The notes beneath the pieces are model-generated. The model was not told the DNA's origin. It was given only the letters and a program-made list of their open reading frames with translations, and did no database searches. Both the position numbers and the translations under genes were made by a program. Shown piece after piece: positions 6,501-12,065 of a stretch of 12,065 bases of DNA (position 1 is the first letter of the stretch; each line of letters begins with the position of its first letter). Source of the stretch: Rhodocyclaceae bacterium UBA6160 (GTDB taxonomy: Bacteria > Pseudomonadota > Gammaproteobacteria > Burkholderiales > Rhodocyclaceae); contig DIUK01000025.1 of NCBI GenBank assembly GCA_002422995.1, positions 1,963 through 14,027 of the forward strand, in the 5' to 3' direction.

Positions 6501-9007
6501 GGGAATCAATGAAAGTATATGGTTTTGTATCAAATCGCATTTTTGACGTTTTAGCTGCAGGTGGTACATTGATATCAGACTCAATGCCAAGTGTATCGCG
6601 TTTGTTTGGTGATGCCGTAACTCAAATAAACAATAACGAAAACTTTGAATCCGTACTGACGCGTGTACGTACTAAAAATATTTTAAATATTCAGAAGCGT
6701 GCTATTTCAGAGTATGTATGTGAAAATCATTCATTCAAAAATAGGGCGAATGAAATCCATGCAGTCATACTAGAGCGACTCGGGTTATCAAGTGCTTATA
6801 AAAATGAAGCCTACCGTGATTTCCCAGATCTTAAAAAATCACCTAAGATAATAGTAGGTGTATTGCTTCAGAATGGACATAAGACCCCAACAAGCTCAGG
6901 ATATATCCGAATAATTTCTCCATTGACAACTGAAGAGGCATATGACCGACTGAATTTGGTTTTACTTGAAAATGCAAACGATCCAGCCTTGTTAGAATGT
7001 GAATGCATCATTGTGCAGCGTGTTGCGATAGCTGATATAAAAAGTGCCGAAATGTTGATTGCTAAGGTTAAACATCATGCAATCAAACTATTTGTCGACA
7101 ATGACGATGCGTTTTCGATGCTGCCGGTAACTCACCCTGAGCAAGTGAAATACAGAACTCTGGATTCTGTAATGCGATACGTTATGCGAAATGCTGATCA
7201 TGTCTGGTTTTCAACTCCAAACCTGGCTGATCTTTATCGACAGGACTGTGTAAGCGCTTCTATCGTTCCAAATACTCTCGATCCTCGATTATGGAGGAAT
7301 TATCGTAGCACAACGCCAAGGCCATCTCTTGTACCCAAGTTTCGCATTCTATACATGGGTACTGCTACGCATGATTCTGATTTTGCCATAGTGTTACCAG
7401 CCCTAGATGCCTTGTTTAAGCATAAAGGGAATTGTTTTAAGGTTGTTGTAATTGGGGCACTTAGTCAACCACCACAACGTGAATGGCTAGAAATTGTTAA
7501 GCCACCTATAGGTAAAACGCTATATCCGAAATTTTCACGCTGGTTGAGTCACTCTGGGCCTTACGATATAGGATTAGCGCCCCTTGCGGACGATATTTTC
7601 AATTCTTGTAAATCTGATATCAAGTTCCTTGACTATACGGCCTTGGGAATTCCGACCATTTGTTCGGGTGGTACTGCTTATGATGCCATGGCAGACCTTG
7701 GTTTAGTCTTGTCGTGTAAAAATACCACCGATCAATGGCTACGTGCACTTTTGATGTCTTTGGAAAACCGTGAACTAATGCTTAGCATGGTGGGTAGATC
7801 ATGGGATTATTTATGGAACAAGCGTAATGCTAGTGTTGCTGCATCACACCTTATCGCCGATTTAGAATCGCCGCGCCAAGTTAGCAAAATGGCTTTGCCA
7901 CTGTTGTCAATAGTTCCAAAATATGAGACTGCTGTTTGCCTGCATCTTTATTACACAGATCGGTGGGAATTAATTTATTCATACTTAAAAAATATACACA
8001 ATAGTTTTGACTTGTATGTTACATGTAGTGCGGACAAACTAGAATTTGTTCAGGAACTAGTATTAAAAGTATATCCACAAGCAATCATAACTGTTGTGCA
8101 GAATATAGGTATGGATGTTTTGCCTTTTCTTCAGTTAAATCATGATTTCGCGCTTTGGCGCTACAATGCAGTACTTAAATTACATACAAAAAATGACAAA
8201 AATGAAGACGGTGACACTATTGGTCGACTGTATCTTGATGCGTTGCTGGGCACTAGTAATTTAGTTGAAAATGTATTGGATAAGATGTTGTTGGGGAGTC
8301 GCACTGGCATGATTGGCCCGGAAATTATGTATCGGTCTGCAAAAAAGCTAATGTACGGCAACAATAATATCACTTCAAAACTTCTAAATATAATGGATCA
8401 AAATTCATATGATAAGGACTGGGGTTTTTTTGCCGGCACAATGTTTTGGATTAATGGATCTTTGTTGAAGCCTATTGCGCAAAAATTTGAAGAGATAAAA
8501 GCACTGGCAATGCTTGATGAAACTAGCTCATCAACAGGGGGGGACGGGACCTGGGCCCATGCAATGGAGCGCGTTTTTGGCTTGTTGCCGTATCTCGTGA
8601 ATAAGAATGTTTTTCTTACTTACATAGAAACATTGGACGGCGGACATAGCCAAATGCGGTTATTTAATATTGGTGAGTTATTAAAAAATCCATCCTTCAT
8701 GAATGGAAGTACTGCTTATCTTCGACGCTACAAAAATTTACAACCATGGGGCATGATGTGTACGAAGAGTACACTATTCGACAAAAAATATTATTTCACT
8801 CAAATTAGTGGTTTGCTGGAGTCTAAGATTGAACCAGTTATTCATTATGTAATTTATGGGGATTGTTATTCATTCAACCCTAGTTCACATTTTTCTACTA
8901 ATTTTTATAAAAAAAATAATGGTGATATCTTGAAAGCAAGATGCCCAATGTTGGTACATTATATTATAAATGGAAAAAAAGAAGGCCGAAAAATAGCCAA
9001 CGCTTAA
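3569..9007 (+). CDS. Giant five-module glycosyltransferase (GT4-like, GT2, CgeB-like, GT4-like, RgpF-like)
   Basis: 1812 residues. A TPR-like motif (12-50) precedes module 1 (~66-415), a GT4-like GT-B fold with LMDIDDEEL (175-183), FFGTPREHKG (279-288) and PAKLSDALGMGVPVI (366-380). A helical linker leads to module 2 (~540-745), GT2/GT-A: VSIVMPTYNR (543-552), DDGSTDNT (577-584), DxD in LDSDN (626-630), VDWD (710-713). Module 3 (~776-1075) is CgeB/Glyco_trans_1_2-like, with FDVLAAGGTLISD from 992. Module 4 (~1091-1430) is GT4-like: FVDNDDAF (1175-1182), LYMGTATHDSD (from 1261), KFLDYTALGIPT (from 1352). Module 5 (~1450-1700) is RgpF-like (PF05045 type): HLYYTD, GMDVLPFL (1514-1521), KLHTKND (1537-1543). 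The tail (~1741-1812) has two HY-x-x-x-G repeats. No signal or membrane segment is seen. Probably it assembles much of a repeat unit in the cytoplasm. Base composition drops sharply inside module 1. AGG at 3560-3562 serves the ATG. Donor sugars are unknown. Confidence 0.9.
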   Translation: MQTVTPKQTNESSLKQGNAALRQGDNTSAIRHYISALAQAPALANAITANMVMARQKYRAQRSSVPKPSVAVCGWELSHNAAGRVYTLAMLYETFAEVEIIGSLFPSHGREVWEPIRATAIPKHSFVVEDEAKFIDQAIQLVAAHPYDIVHLSKPRAPNIFFGILYKLIWDAKVLMDIDDEELAFVGAETPISVDDYIAQHGKLPDLKDLSGKDWTRLAVGLAKVFDGVTVCNTPLQQRYGGEIIRHARDEKLFKPSAELKRQSRDKYGIPQDKKVVLFFGTPREHKGLLETAQAIAELNRPDVLFCIVGDFADPALKIKLQGIKECQFVFLPNQPFNAIPEVVSMADCCVLIQDEKSPASQFQTPAKLSDALGMGVPVISNSSAALTDFLMTNAAINVSQSGASAAIDNILTSTTNRPDYSKTARSAFMSLISYEVHTPVLISLTRIDIAETQQNLLQKFLKNFSNELIESLKEIVHLNKNHRRLASEINNANNDIDFILKKKLNEAPYREFKDFDYDIESRFIQSTLKNKALVTKAASILVSIVMPTYNRGAIIEKAIKSVFAQTHKKWELLIIDDGSTDNTIDVLLNYKNDPRVKVIEGGHGGVSAARNKGLKEVSGEYIFYLDSDNTWSYQYLEIMIIIFLYSQRKAGYSAISLLDDDEKILGYRGEPFNWAHCLDSNYVDLNAFAHDAVLIKECGCFDEGLRRMVDWDLILRYTKMNEPFYIPFIGCNYLQGKNDAIRITLSEPKLFHKVVKIKNSADPSLPINIGDAIKFKIAIKIPAPYEKRDEWGDYHYADSLRIALEGIGHEVFIDFHGKWYERPINEQDVVIVIRGLSSYKPSKGPINILWNISHPDQVSFDEFEMYDFAFVASQSYANFLATFLKTRVRVLLQCTDPDRFSYKQSRDPVNKLLFVGNSRNEYRPIVKNAIESRQDIDVYGTLWNQFIPVSYIRGENISNKELGDYYSRYDAVLNDHWESMKVYGFVSNRIFDVLAAGGTLISDSMPSVSRLFGDAVTQINNNENFESVLTRVRTKNILNIQKRAISEYVCENHSFKNRANEIHAVILERLGLSSAYKNEAYRDFPDLKKSPKIIVGVLLQNGHKTPTSSGYIRIISPLTTEEAYDRLNLVLLENANDPALLECECIIVQRVAIADIKSAEMLIAKVKHHAIKLFVDNDDAFSMLPVTHPEQVKYRTLDSVMRYVMRNADHVWFSTPNLADLYRQDCVSASIVPNTLDPRLWRNYRSTTPRPSLVPKFRILYMGTATHDSDFAIVLPALDALFKHKGNCFKVVVIGALSQPPQREWLEIVKPPIGKTLYPKFSRWLSHSGPYDIGLAPLADDIFNSCKSDIKFLDYTALGIPTICSGGTAYDAMADLGLVLSCKNTTDQWLRALLMSLENRELMLSMVGRSWDYLWNKRNASVAASHLIADLESPRQVSKMALPLLSIVPKYETAVCLHLYYTDRWELIYSYLKNIHNSFDLYVTCSADKLEFVQELVLKVYPQAIITVVQNIGMDVLPFLQLNHDFALWRYNAVLKLHTKNDKNEDGDTIGRLYLDALLGTSNLVENVLDKMLLGSRTGMIGPEIMYRSAKKLMYGNNNITSKLLNIMDQNSYDKDWGFFAGTMFWINGSLLKPIAQKFEEIKALAMLDETSSSTGGDGTWAHAMERVFGLLPYLVNKNVFLTYIETLDGGHSQMRLFNIGELLKNPSFMNGSTAYLRRYKNLQPWGMMCTKSTLFDKKYYFTQISGLLESKIEPVIHYVIYGDCYSFNPSSHFSTNFYKKNNGDILKARCPMLVHYIINGKKEGRKIANA

Positions 9008-9107
9008 ATCACAGTTTGTATATTTACATCGCCCTTGGGGCGGGGAAATAAATTGCTAATATTGAGATACTTGCTTTTTTACTTTAAATTATTTCAGCTA
9101 AAATTTT
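9008..9107. other. AT-rich intergenic spacer
   Basis: This 100-base gap is the longest one between genes in the window; the other junctions are overlaps or gaps of 3 to 20 bases. It holds a short GC hairpin (CGCCC-TTG-GGGCG, 9030-9042) without a following T run, and a possible promoter at 9062-9090. In-frame extension of the downstream gene is blocked by a TAA at 9099-9101. Confidence 0.7.
9062..9090 (+). promoter_or_regulatory. Possible sigma70-type promoter for the SGNH/propeller/rfbB genes
   Basis: TTGAGA (9062-9067) matches the -35 consensus at 5 of 6 positions. TAAATT (9085-9090), 17 bases further, matches the -10 consensus at 4 of 6. It lies in the only sizeable gap of the locus, where base composition also changes. 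AT-rich sequence produces such matches by chance, so this is a weak call. Confidence 0.3.
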
Positions 9108-10496
9108 ATGCGTTCTTCACATCATAATTTTCATGGGGGTGAAGTCCATAGGAGTGTTTTGTTTGGTTTGGATGATTGGCTTTTTTTGTACGGTGGCGGG
9201 CAACAACAATTTGCTTTTTTAACGGGGGATCGTCAGCCAGCCAGTACCGATATCGAACGATTTTTTGACAACCTCGCCAAGCGTAGTACCTACTGTCAAA
9301 TGCGTGGCATTCCATATTTGCACTTGATCTTTCCTTCTAAGCCCGTGGTCATGACAGGAAAGGTGCCGCCACCTTGGGGCGCTAAGGTTCAGAGTTTATT
9401 TCTGAGTCGGTACGCAGCGGCTCTGAGTTCTGTTCTACCCAGTTACATTTTTTATCCGCTTGATCTGCTGTTGGCGTGCAAGCACCAAGGCCCTGTTTAC
9501 CGCAAGCTTGACACTCACATGACAAATTTTGGGAGTCAAGTCGTTGCACACGGTGTACTAAACAAGCTCGGACTTGACTATGATTCGGCTGATTTTTTTT
9601 CTGAGTGTGTAGCTAATCTCTCGGGTGACCTAGCTCAGATGTTGGCGCTGCATTCAGTCGAACCAGCGCTGTGCCTCATCCCTATTAACCCTCTTCTGGT
9701 CTACGACAACAGACAATTCTTGCCGGGTAATACCAACAACATTTGTATTGTGCGGAACCCCAGGGCCGTAACCGATCGCCGGCTACTGATATTCGGTGAC
9801 AGCTTCATCAAAGAAATGCTACCCTTTCTATCGCCTGCATTCAGAGATATCATTTATGTTCGCAGTGAGACTTTCCAATCTGACATGGTGGAACTCTGCC
9901 AGCCAGATTTTGTGATTAGCAGCAATGCCGAGCGTTATTTATCACATGTCGAAAGTGATGACAGCTCAAAGTCCATGTTCTTCGCGCTTGATGCCGCATC
10001 CGACTACCATCCTGATAAATTATTCGTCGATGCGTACCATGCCCAATTTTCGTATCGTTTCCATCGCAACCGCTACGAATATTGGTGTAGCGAGGTTGCC
10101 GCCAGTTATTTCGAATTAAATGGTCTAGGCCTGTGCAGCCCTAACGGGCAGATCGAAGTGTTGGACAAAGATGCCTTGTCTTTTAGGTCAACAGGCATTG
10201 ATCCATTTTTTTTATTCCCAAAGACGATGATTGAAGAGGGCAAGAGCTATCAGCTTGAATTCGATATGGTGAGCGATGTGTCGTCAACGGCGACTGTGTA
10301 TTACACCAAAACAACGGGGGGGGAGGGCAGATTTGCAGAGGGTCAAACTGTACGCGTACCGGTTGCCATTGGCAATACTCGATGCCGTTTTGCACTGAAT
10401 GGACCTTATCTTGGATCTAAATTGCGATTAGATCCGCTTACCTGCACTGGCATTTTCTCGATCAGCTGCATTTCGCTAGTGGTGGTGCCAGAGTGA
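9108..10496 (+). CDS. AlgX/AlgJ-like SGNH-fold putative glycan O-acetyltransferase, no signal peptide
   Basis: 462 residues. The order of motifs matches the AlgX/AlgJ (PF16822-type) family: GLDDWLFLYGG (20-30), a conserved strand RGIPYLHLIFPSKPVV (66-81), the Asp-x-His pair in KLDTHMTNFG (D135, H137), and the nucleophile block LIFGDSFIKEML (S232). All three catalytic positions are present. In alginate producers such proteins O-acetylate the polymer in the periplasm. Residues ~350-462 look like a beta-sandwich of the carbohydrate-binding type, ending GIFSISCISLVVV; AlgX also ends in such a domain. Unlike AlgX/AlgJ there is no signal peptide or membrane helix, and a stop codon at 9099-9101 blocks upstream extension. 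It would therefore work in the cytoplasm unless a later, unusual start is used. The Shine-Dalgarno at the ATG is weak. A G8 run (10316-10323) lies in the 3' part. The stop overlaps the next start (GTGA). A plain esterase is an alternative. Confidence 0.8.
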   Translation: MRSSHHNFHGGEVHRSVLFGLDDWLFLYGGGQQQFAFLTGDRQPASTDIERFFDNLAKRSTYCQMRGIPYLHLIFPSKPVVMTGKVPPPWGAKVQSLFLSRYAAALSSVLPSYIFYPLDLLLACKHQGPVYRKLDTHMTNFGSQVVAHGVLNKLGLDYDSADFFSECVANLSGDLAQMLALHSVEPALCLIPINPLLVYDNRQFLPGNTNNICIVRNPRAVTDRRLLIFGDSFIKEMLPFLSPAFRDIIYVRSETFQSDMVELCQPDFVISSNAERYLSHVESDDSSKSMFFALDAASDYHPDKLFVDAYHAQFSYRFHRNRYEYWCSEVAASYFELNGLGLCSPNGQIEVLDKDALSFRSTGIDPFFLFPKTMIEEGKSYQLEFDMVSDVSSTATVYYTKTTGGEGRFAEGQTVRVPVAIGNTRCRFALNGPYLGSKLRLDPLTCTGIFSISCISLVVVPE

Positions 10497-11896
10497 AGTC
10501 AGAAACGAGGGTGATGAACTTTCGCCTGCAGCCACTTAGCTTGTTGGGCCAGTTCATGTTGGCCTGCGTATGCGTGCCATGCCCTGCGGCGGCTGCCAAC
10601 CAACCGACCGGTTGCTTGCCACTGCCGCTTACGCTCAAGGTCGACCAAAGTTGGGGTGGCACGGCTCTTAGCTTTGGTGCAGTTGAATCTGCATCAGCTA
10701 TATATATCGGCTACTACGATGCTGACCGTTGGCTTGCCGTGAGTCAGATTAATAAGTGCACTGGACGAATTAAGAAGGTGCGTCTGAAATCTCGATTTCT
10801 GGGTTGGGATGCGCACAACAACGTGACCATGGCGTTAGACAAGCAAGGGATTGTTCATTTGGCTGGCAACATGCACGTTACGCCGCTGGTTTATGCTCGG
10901 ATGACCAAGCCAGATGATCTCGAATCATTGACGGTATTGCGACCCACCACAGGTGCTAGCCAGGATCGGACTACCTATCCGAGGTTCTTCCGCTTGGCTG
11001 ACGGTTCGCTGGGCTTGTCCTATCGCTACGGTCAAAGCGGCAATGGTGTCGAGATCATCGAGCGCTTTGATGGCGCTGATTGGCGGCGTTTGCTAGATCG
11101 CTCACTTTTTGCGCCCGCCGATGGACAAATGCCGGTCAACGCCTACCCCACCAGCTACGTGATGGGACCGGATGGTTACATCCATGTCGCGTGGGTTTGG
11201 CGAGCAAATCCTAACGTTGAGACCAATTTCAATATCAACTACGCCCGTAGCAAAGACTTGCAACATTGGGAAAATAGCAACGGCAAGGTGCTGCCATTAC
11301 CAATAACGCCAAACAACGCTGAACTGGTGGATCCAGTGGCGCAGGGTCAGGGTCTATTTAACAATATTCAACTGGGTTTCGACCGAGATGGTCTTCCGGT
11401 GATCTCTTATTTAAAGTTTGACGATAAAGGTGCCTCGCAGCTATTCCACGCCAGGCGTGAGACCGACGGTTGGAAAATTCGCCAGTCGACCAACTGGACT
11501 TACCGTTGGGACCCGCGAGGCGCTGGCACGATACCGGTAGAAATTTCATTCAACGGCGTGGTTTGGCGTGATGGGCAGCTGGTGGAGCGTGTTACCCAGC
11601 CGGAAACCGGTAGCAACGTGACTCTCAATTACGATCAGATCACTTTGACAATTTTTAATGTGCTAAAGAACTTTCGCTGGCCTGACGCTTTGAACATCAA
11701 GCGTACCGCACCACCCAACACGCGCTTGTCCATTGCAGCTGTTAAGCCTGCCGGAGCCGCAAGCGCGCCATCCTTCGCCGTCAGTTGGGTGGGTATGCCT
11801 GCCGATACCCGTGATTTGCCTCGCGCTTGCAAACCAGAGGTGGCCGACTGCCGCTATGCCTTTGACTTGATTTTGCACAAGCTTGACGTTCGTTAA
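10493..11896 (+). CDS. Secreted BNR_4-type beta-propeller protein, putative polysaccharide lyase or glycan-binding protein
   Basis: 467 residues from the GTG at 10493, which overlaps the previous stop (GTGA). The ATG at 10514 gives a cleaner signal peptide but its GAGG (10507-10510) is only 3 bases away; either start is possible. The signal peptide core is LSLLGQFMLACVCV with likely cleavage after AAAA (about residue 35), so export to the periplasm or beyond is expected; MLAC is a poor lipobox. The propeller carries GWDAHNNVTMALD (104-116), QDRTTYP (157-163), SYRYG (176-180) and NAYP (216-219), and pairs residue by residue with the cytoplasmic homologue at 1656-3554. H108, H128, Y162 and R178 match the spacing I recall for PL25 ulvan lyase catalytic residues. 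By analogy with AlgL beside AlgX, it could trim or clear periplasmic polymer (inference). The substrate is unknown, and a non-catalytic role is possible. Confidence 0.85.
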   Translation: MKSETRVMNFRLQPLSLLGQFMLACVCVPCPAAAANQPTGCLPLPLTLKVDQSWGGTALSFGAVESASAIYIGYYDADRWLAVSQINKCTGRIKKVRLKSRFLGWDAHNNVTMALDKQGIVHLAGNMHVTPLVYARMTKPDDLESLTVLRPTTGASQDRTTYPRFFRLADGSLGLSYRYGQSGNGVEIIERFDGADWRRLLDRSLFAPADGQMPVNAYPTSYVMGPDGYIHVAWVWRANPNVETNFNINYARSKDLQHWENSNGKVLPLPITPNNAELVDPVAQGQGLFNNIQLGFDRDGLPVISYLKFDDKGASQLFHARRETDGWKIRQSTNWTYRWDPRGAGTIPVEISFNGVVWRDGQLVERVTQPETGSNVTLNYDQITLTIFNVLKNFRWPDALNIKRTAPPNTRLSIAAVKPAGAASAPSFAVSWVGMPADTRDLPRACKPEVADCRYAFDLILHKLDVR

Positions 11897-11916
11897 TTCA
11901 TGTTTATGGAGTTCAT

Positions 11917-12065
11917 ATGATTTTGGTCACTGGCGGCGCGGGCTTTATTGGCGCAAATTTTGTTCTCGACTGGCTGGCTTTGCATGGCGAACCCGTCATC
12001 AATCTCGACAAACTCACCTACGCGGGCAACCTGGAAAACCTCGCCAGCCTGCAGGGCGATGCGCG
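11917..12065 (+). CDS. rfbB: dTDP-glucose 4,6-dehydratase, N-terminal part (runs off the window)
   Basis: The first 49 codons begin MILVTGGAGFIGANFVLDWL, the Rossmann NAD-binding motif GGxGFIG of the extended SDR family. LDKLTYAGNLENLASL follows, the signature segment of RfbB/RmlB. The enzyme converts dTDP-glucose to dTDP-4-keto-6-deoxyglucose in the cytoplasm, the second step of dTDP-L-rhamnose synthesis. GGAG at 11908-11911 with a 5-base spacer supports the ATG at 11917. It follows the propeller gene by 20 bases and GC content returns towards the level of the left flank. In many bacteria rfbB starts an rfbBDAC block, so those genes may lie to the right. Presence of a rhamnose precursor gene agrees with the RgpF-like module of the large glycosyltransferase. 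Confidence 0.95.
   Translation, partial: MILVTGGAGFIGANFVLDWLALHGEPVINLDKLTYAGNLENLASLQGDA

Noticed and set aside
3569..9007. Insertion sequence or integrase remnants that would explain the AT-rich segment
   Set aside because: No transposase motifs, terminal inverted repeats or direct repeats were seen at the composition edges; homologous or illegitimate recombination fits better.
9030..9042. Hairpin CGCCC-TTG-GGGCG as a rho-independent terminator after the giant GT gene
   Set aside because: The stem is only 5 bp and is followed by GGGAAATAAATT, not a T run; on the minus strand there is no T run either.
10493..10640. Lipoprotein signal (MLAC) in the secreted propeller
   Set aside because: The -3 and -2 residues (M, L) fit a lipobox poorly and the hydrophobic stretch continues beyond the Cys to an AAAA site, which fits ordinary signal peptidase I cleavage.
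11900..11920. Six-codon frame (MFMEFI) ending in a TGA that overlaps the rfbB start
   Set aside because: Its last part includes the Shine-Dalgarno of rfbB and such short frames arise by chance. Translational coupling is possible but not supported by anything else.

Overview
The window is part of a surface-polysaccharide (O-antigen, capsule or exopolysaccharide) biosynthesis locus. All genes are on the + strand and no RNA genes, insertion sequences or CRISPR arrays were seen. The organism is probably a betaproteobacterium of the Burkholderiales, most likely Comamonadaceae (Rhodoferax/Polaromonas-like). This is inferred from the GC-rich flanks (sampled 60-base lines at 57-63% GC), from the style of the terminal rfbB/rmlB N-terminus, and from the families present; no search could be run.

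Left part (1-3554, GC-rich): the tail of an unidentified gene (1-168) overlaps by ATGA a gene for an FkbM-like methyltransferase domain joined to a long repetitive coiled coil (165-1652). Three bases later comes a cytoplasmic-looking protein with a helical TPR-like N-terminus and a BNR_4-type beta-propeller resembling ulvan-lyase-like polysaccharide lyases (1656-3554).

Middle (3569-9007): one 1812-residue polypeptide carries five consecutive glycosyltransferase-type modules: GT4-like, GT2, CgeB-like GT-B, GT4-like, and RgpF-like rhamnan synthesis, plus a small TPR at the N-terminus and a repeat tail. Its first ~900 bases are GC-rich like the upstream genes. The remaining ~4.1 kb is strongly AT-rich (sampled lines 22-32% GC), so the composition breaks inside a single open reading frame.

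Right part (9008-12065): a 100-base AT-rich gap with a possible promoter is followed by an AlgX/AlgJ-like SGNH-fold putative O-acetyltransferase without a visible signal peptide (9108-10496). Overlapping it by GTGA is a secreted second BNR_4-type propeller (10493-11896), and then the start of rfbB/rmlB (11917 to the window end), which makes the dTDP-sugar precursor of rhamnose.

Working model (inference): RmlB and its presumed downstream partners supply dTDP-rhamnose. The five-module enzyme assembles much of a repeat unit, the RgpF module fitting with rhamnose. The SGNH protein acetylates it, and the two propeller proteins bind or cleave acidic glycan, one inside and one outside the cytoplasm. 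The coiled-coil FkbM protein may act as a scaffold or length ruler next to the polymerase, by analogy with WbdD/WbdA.
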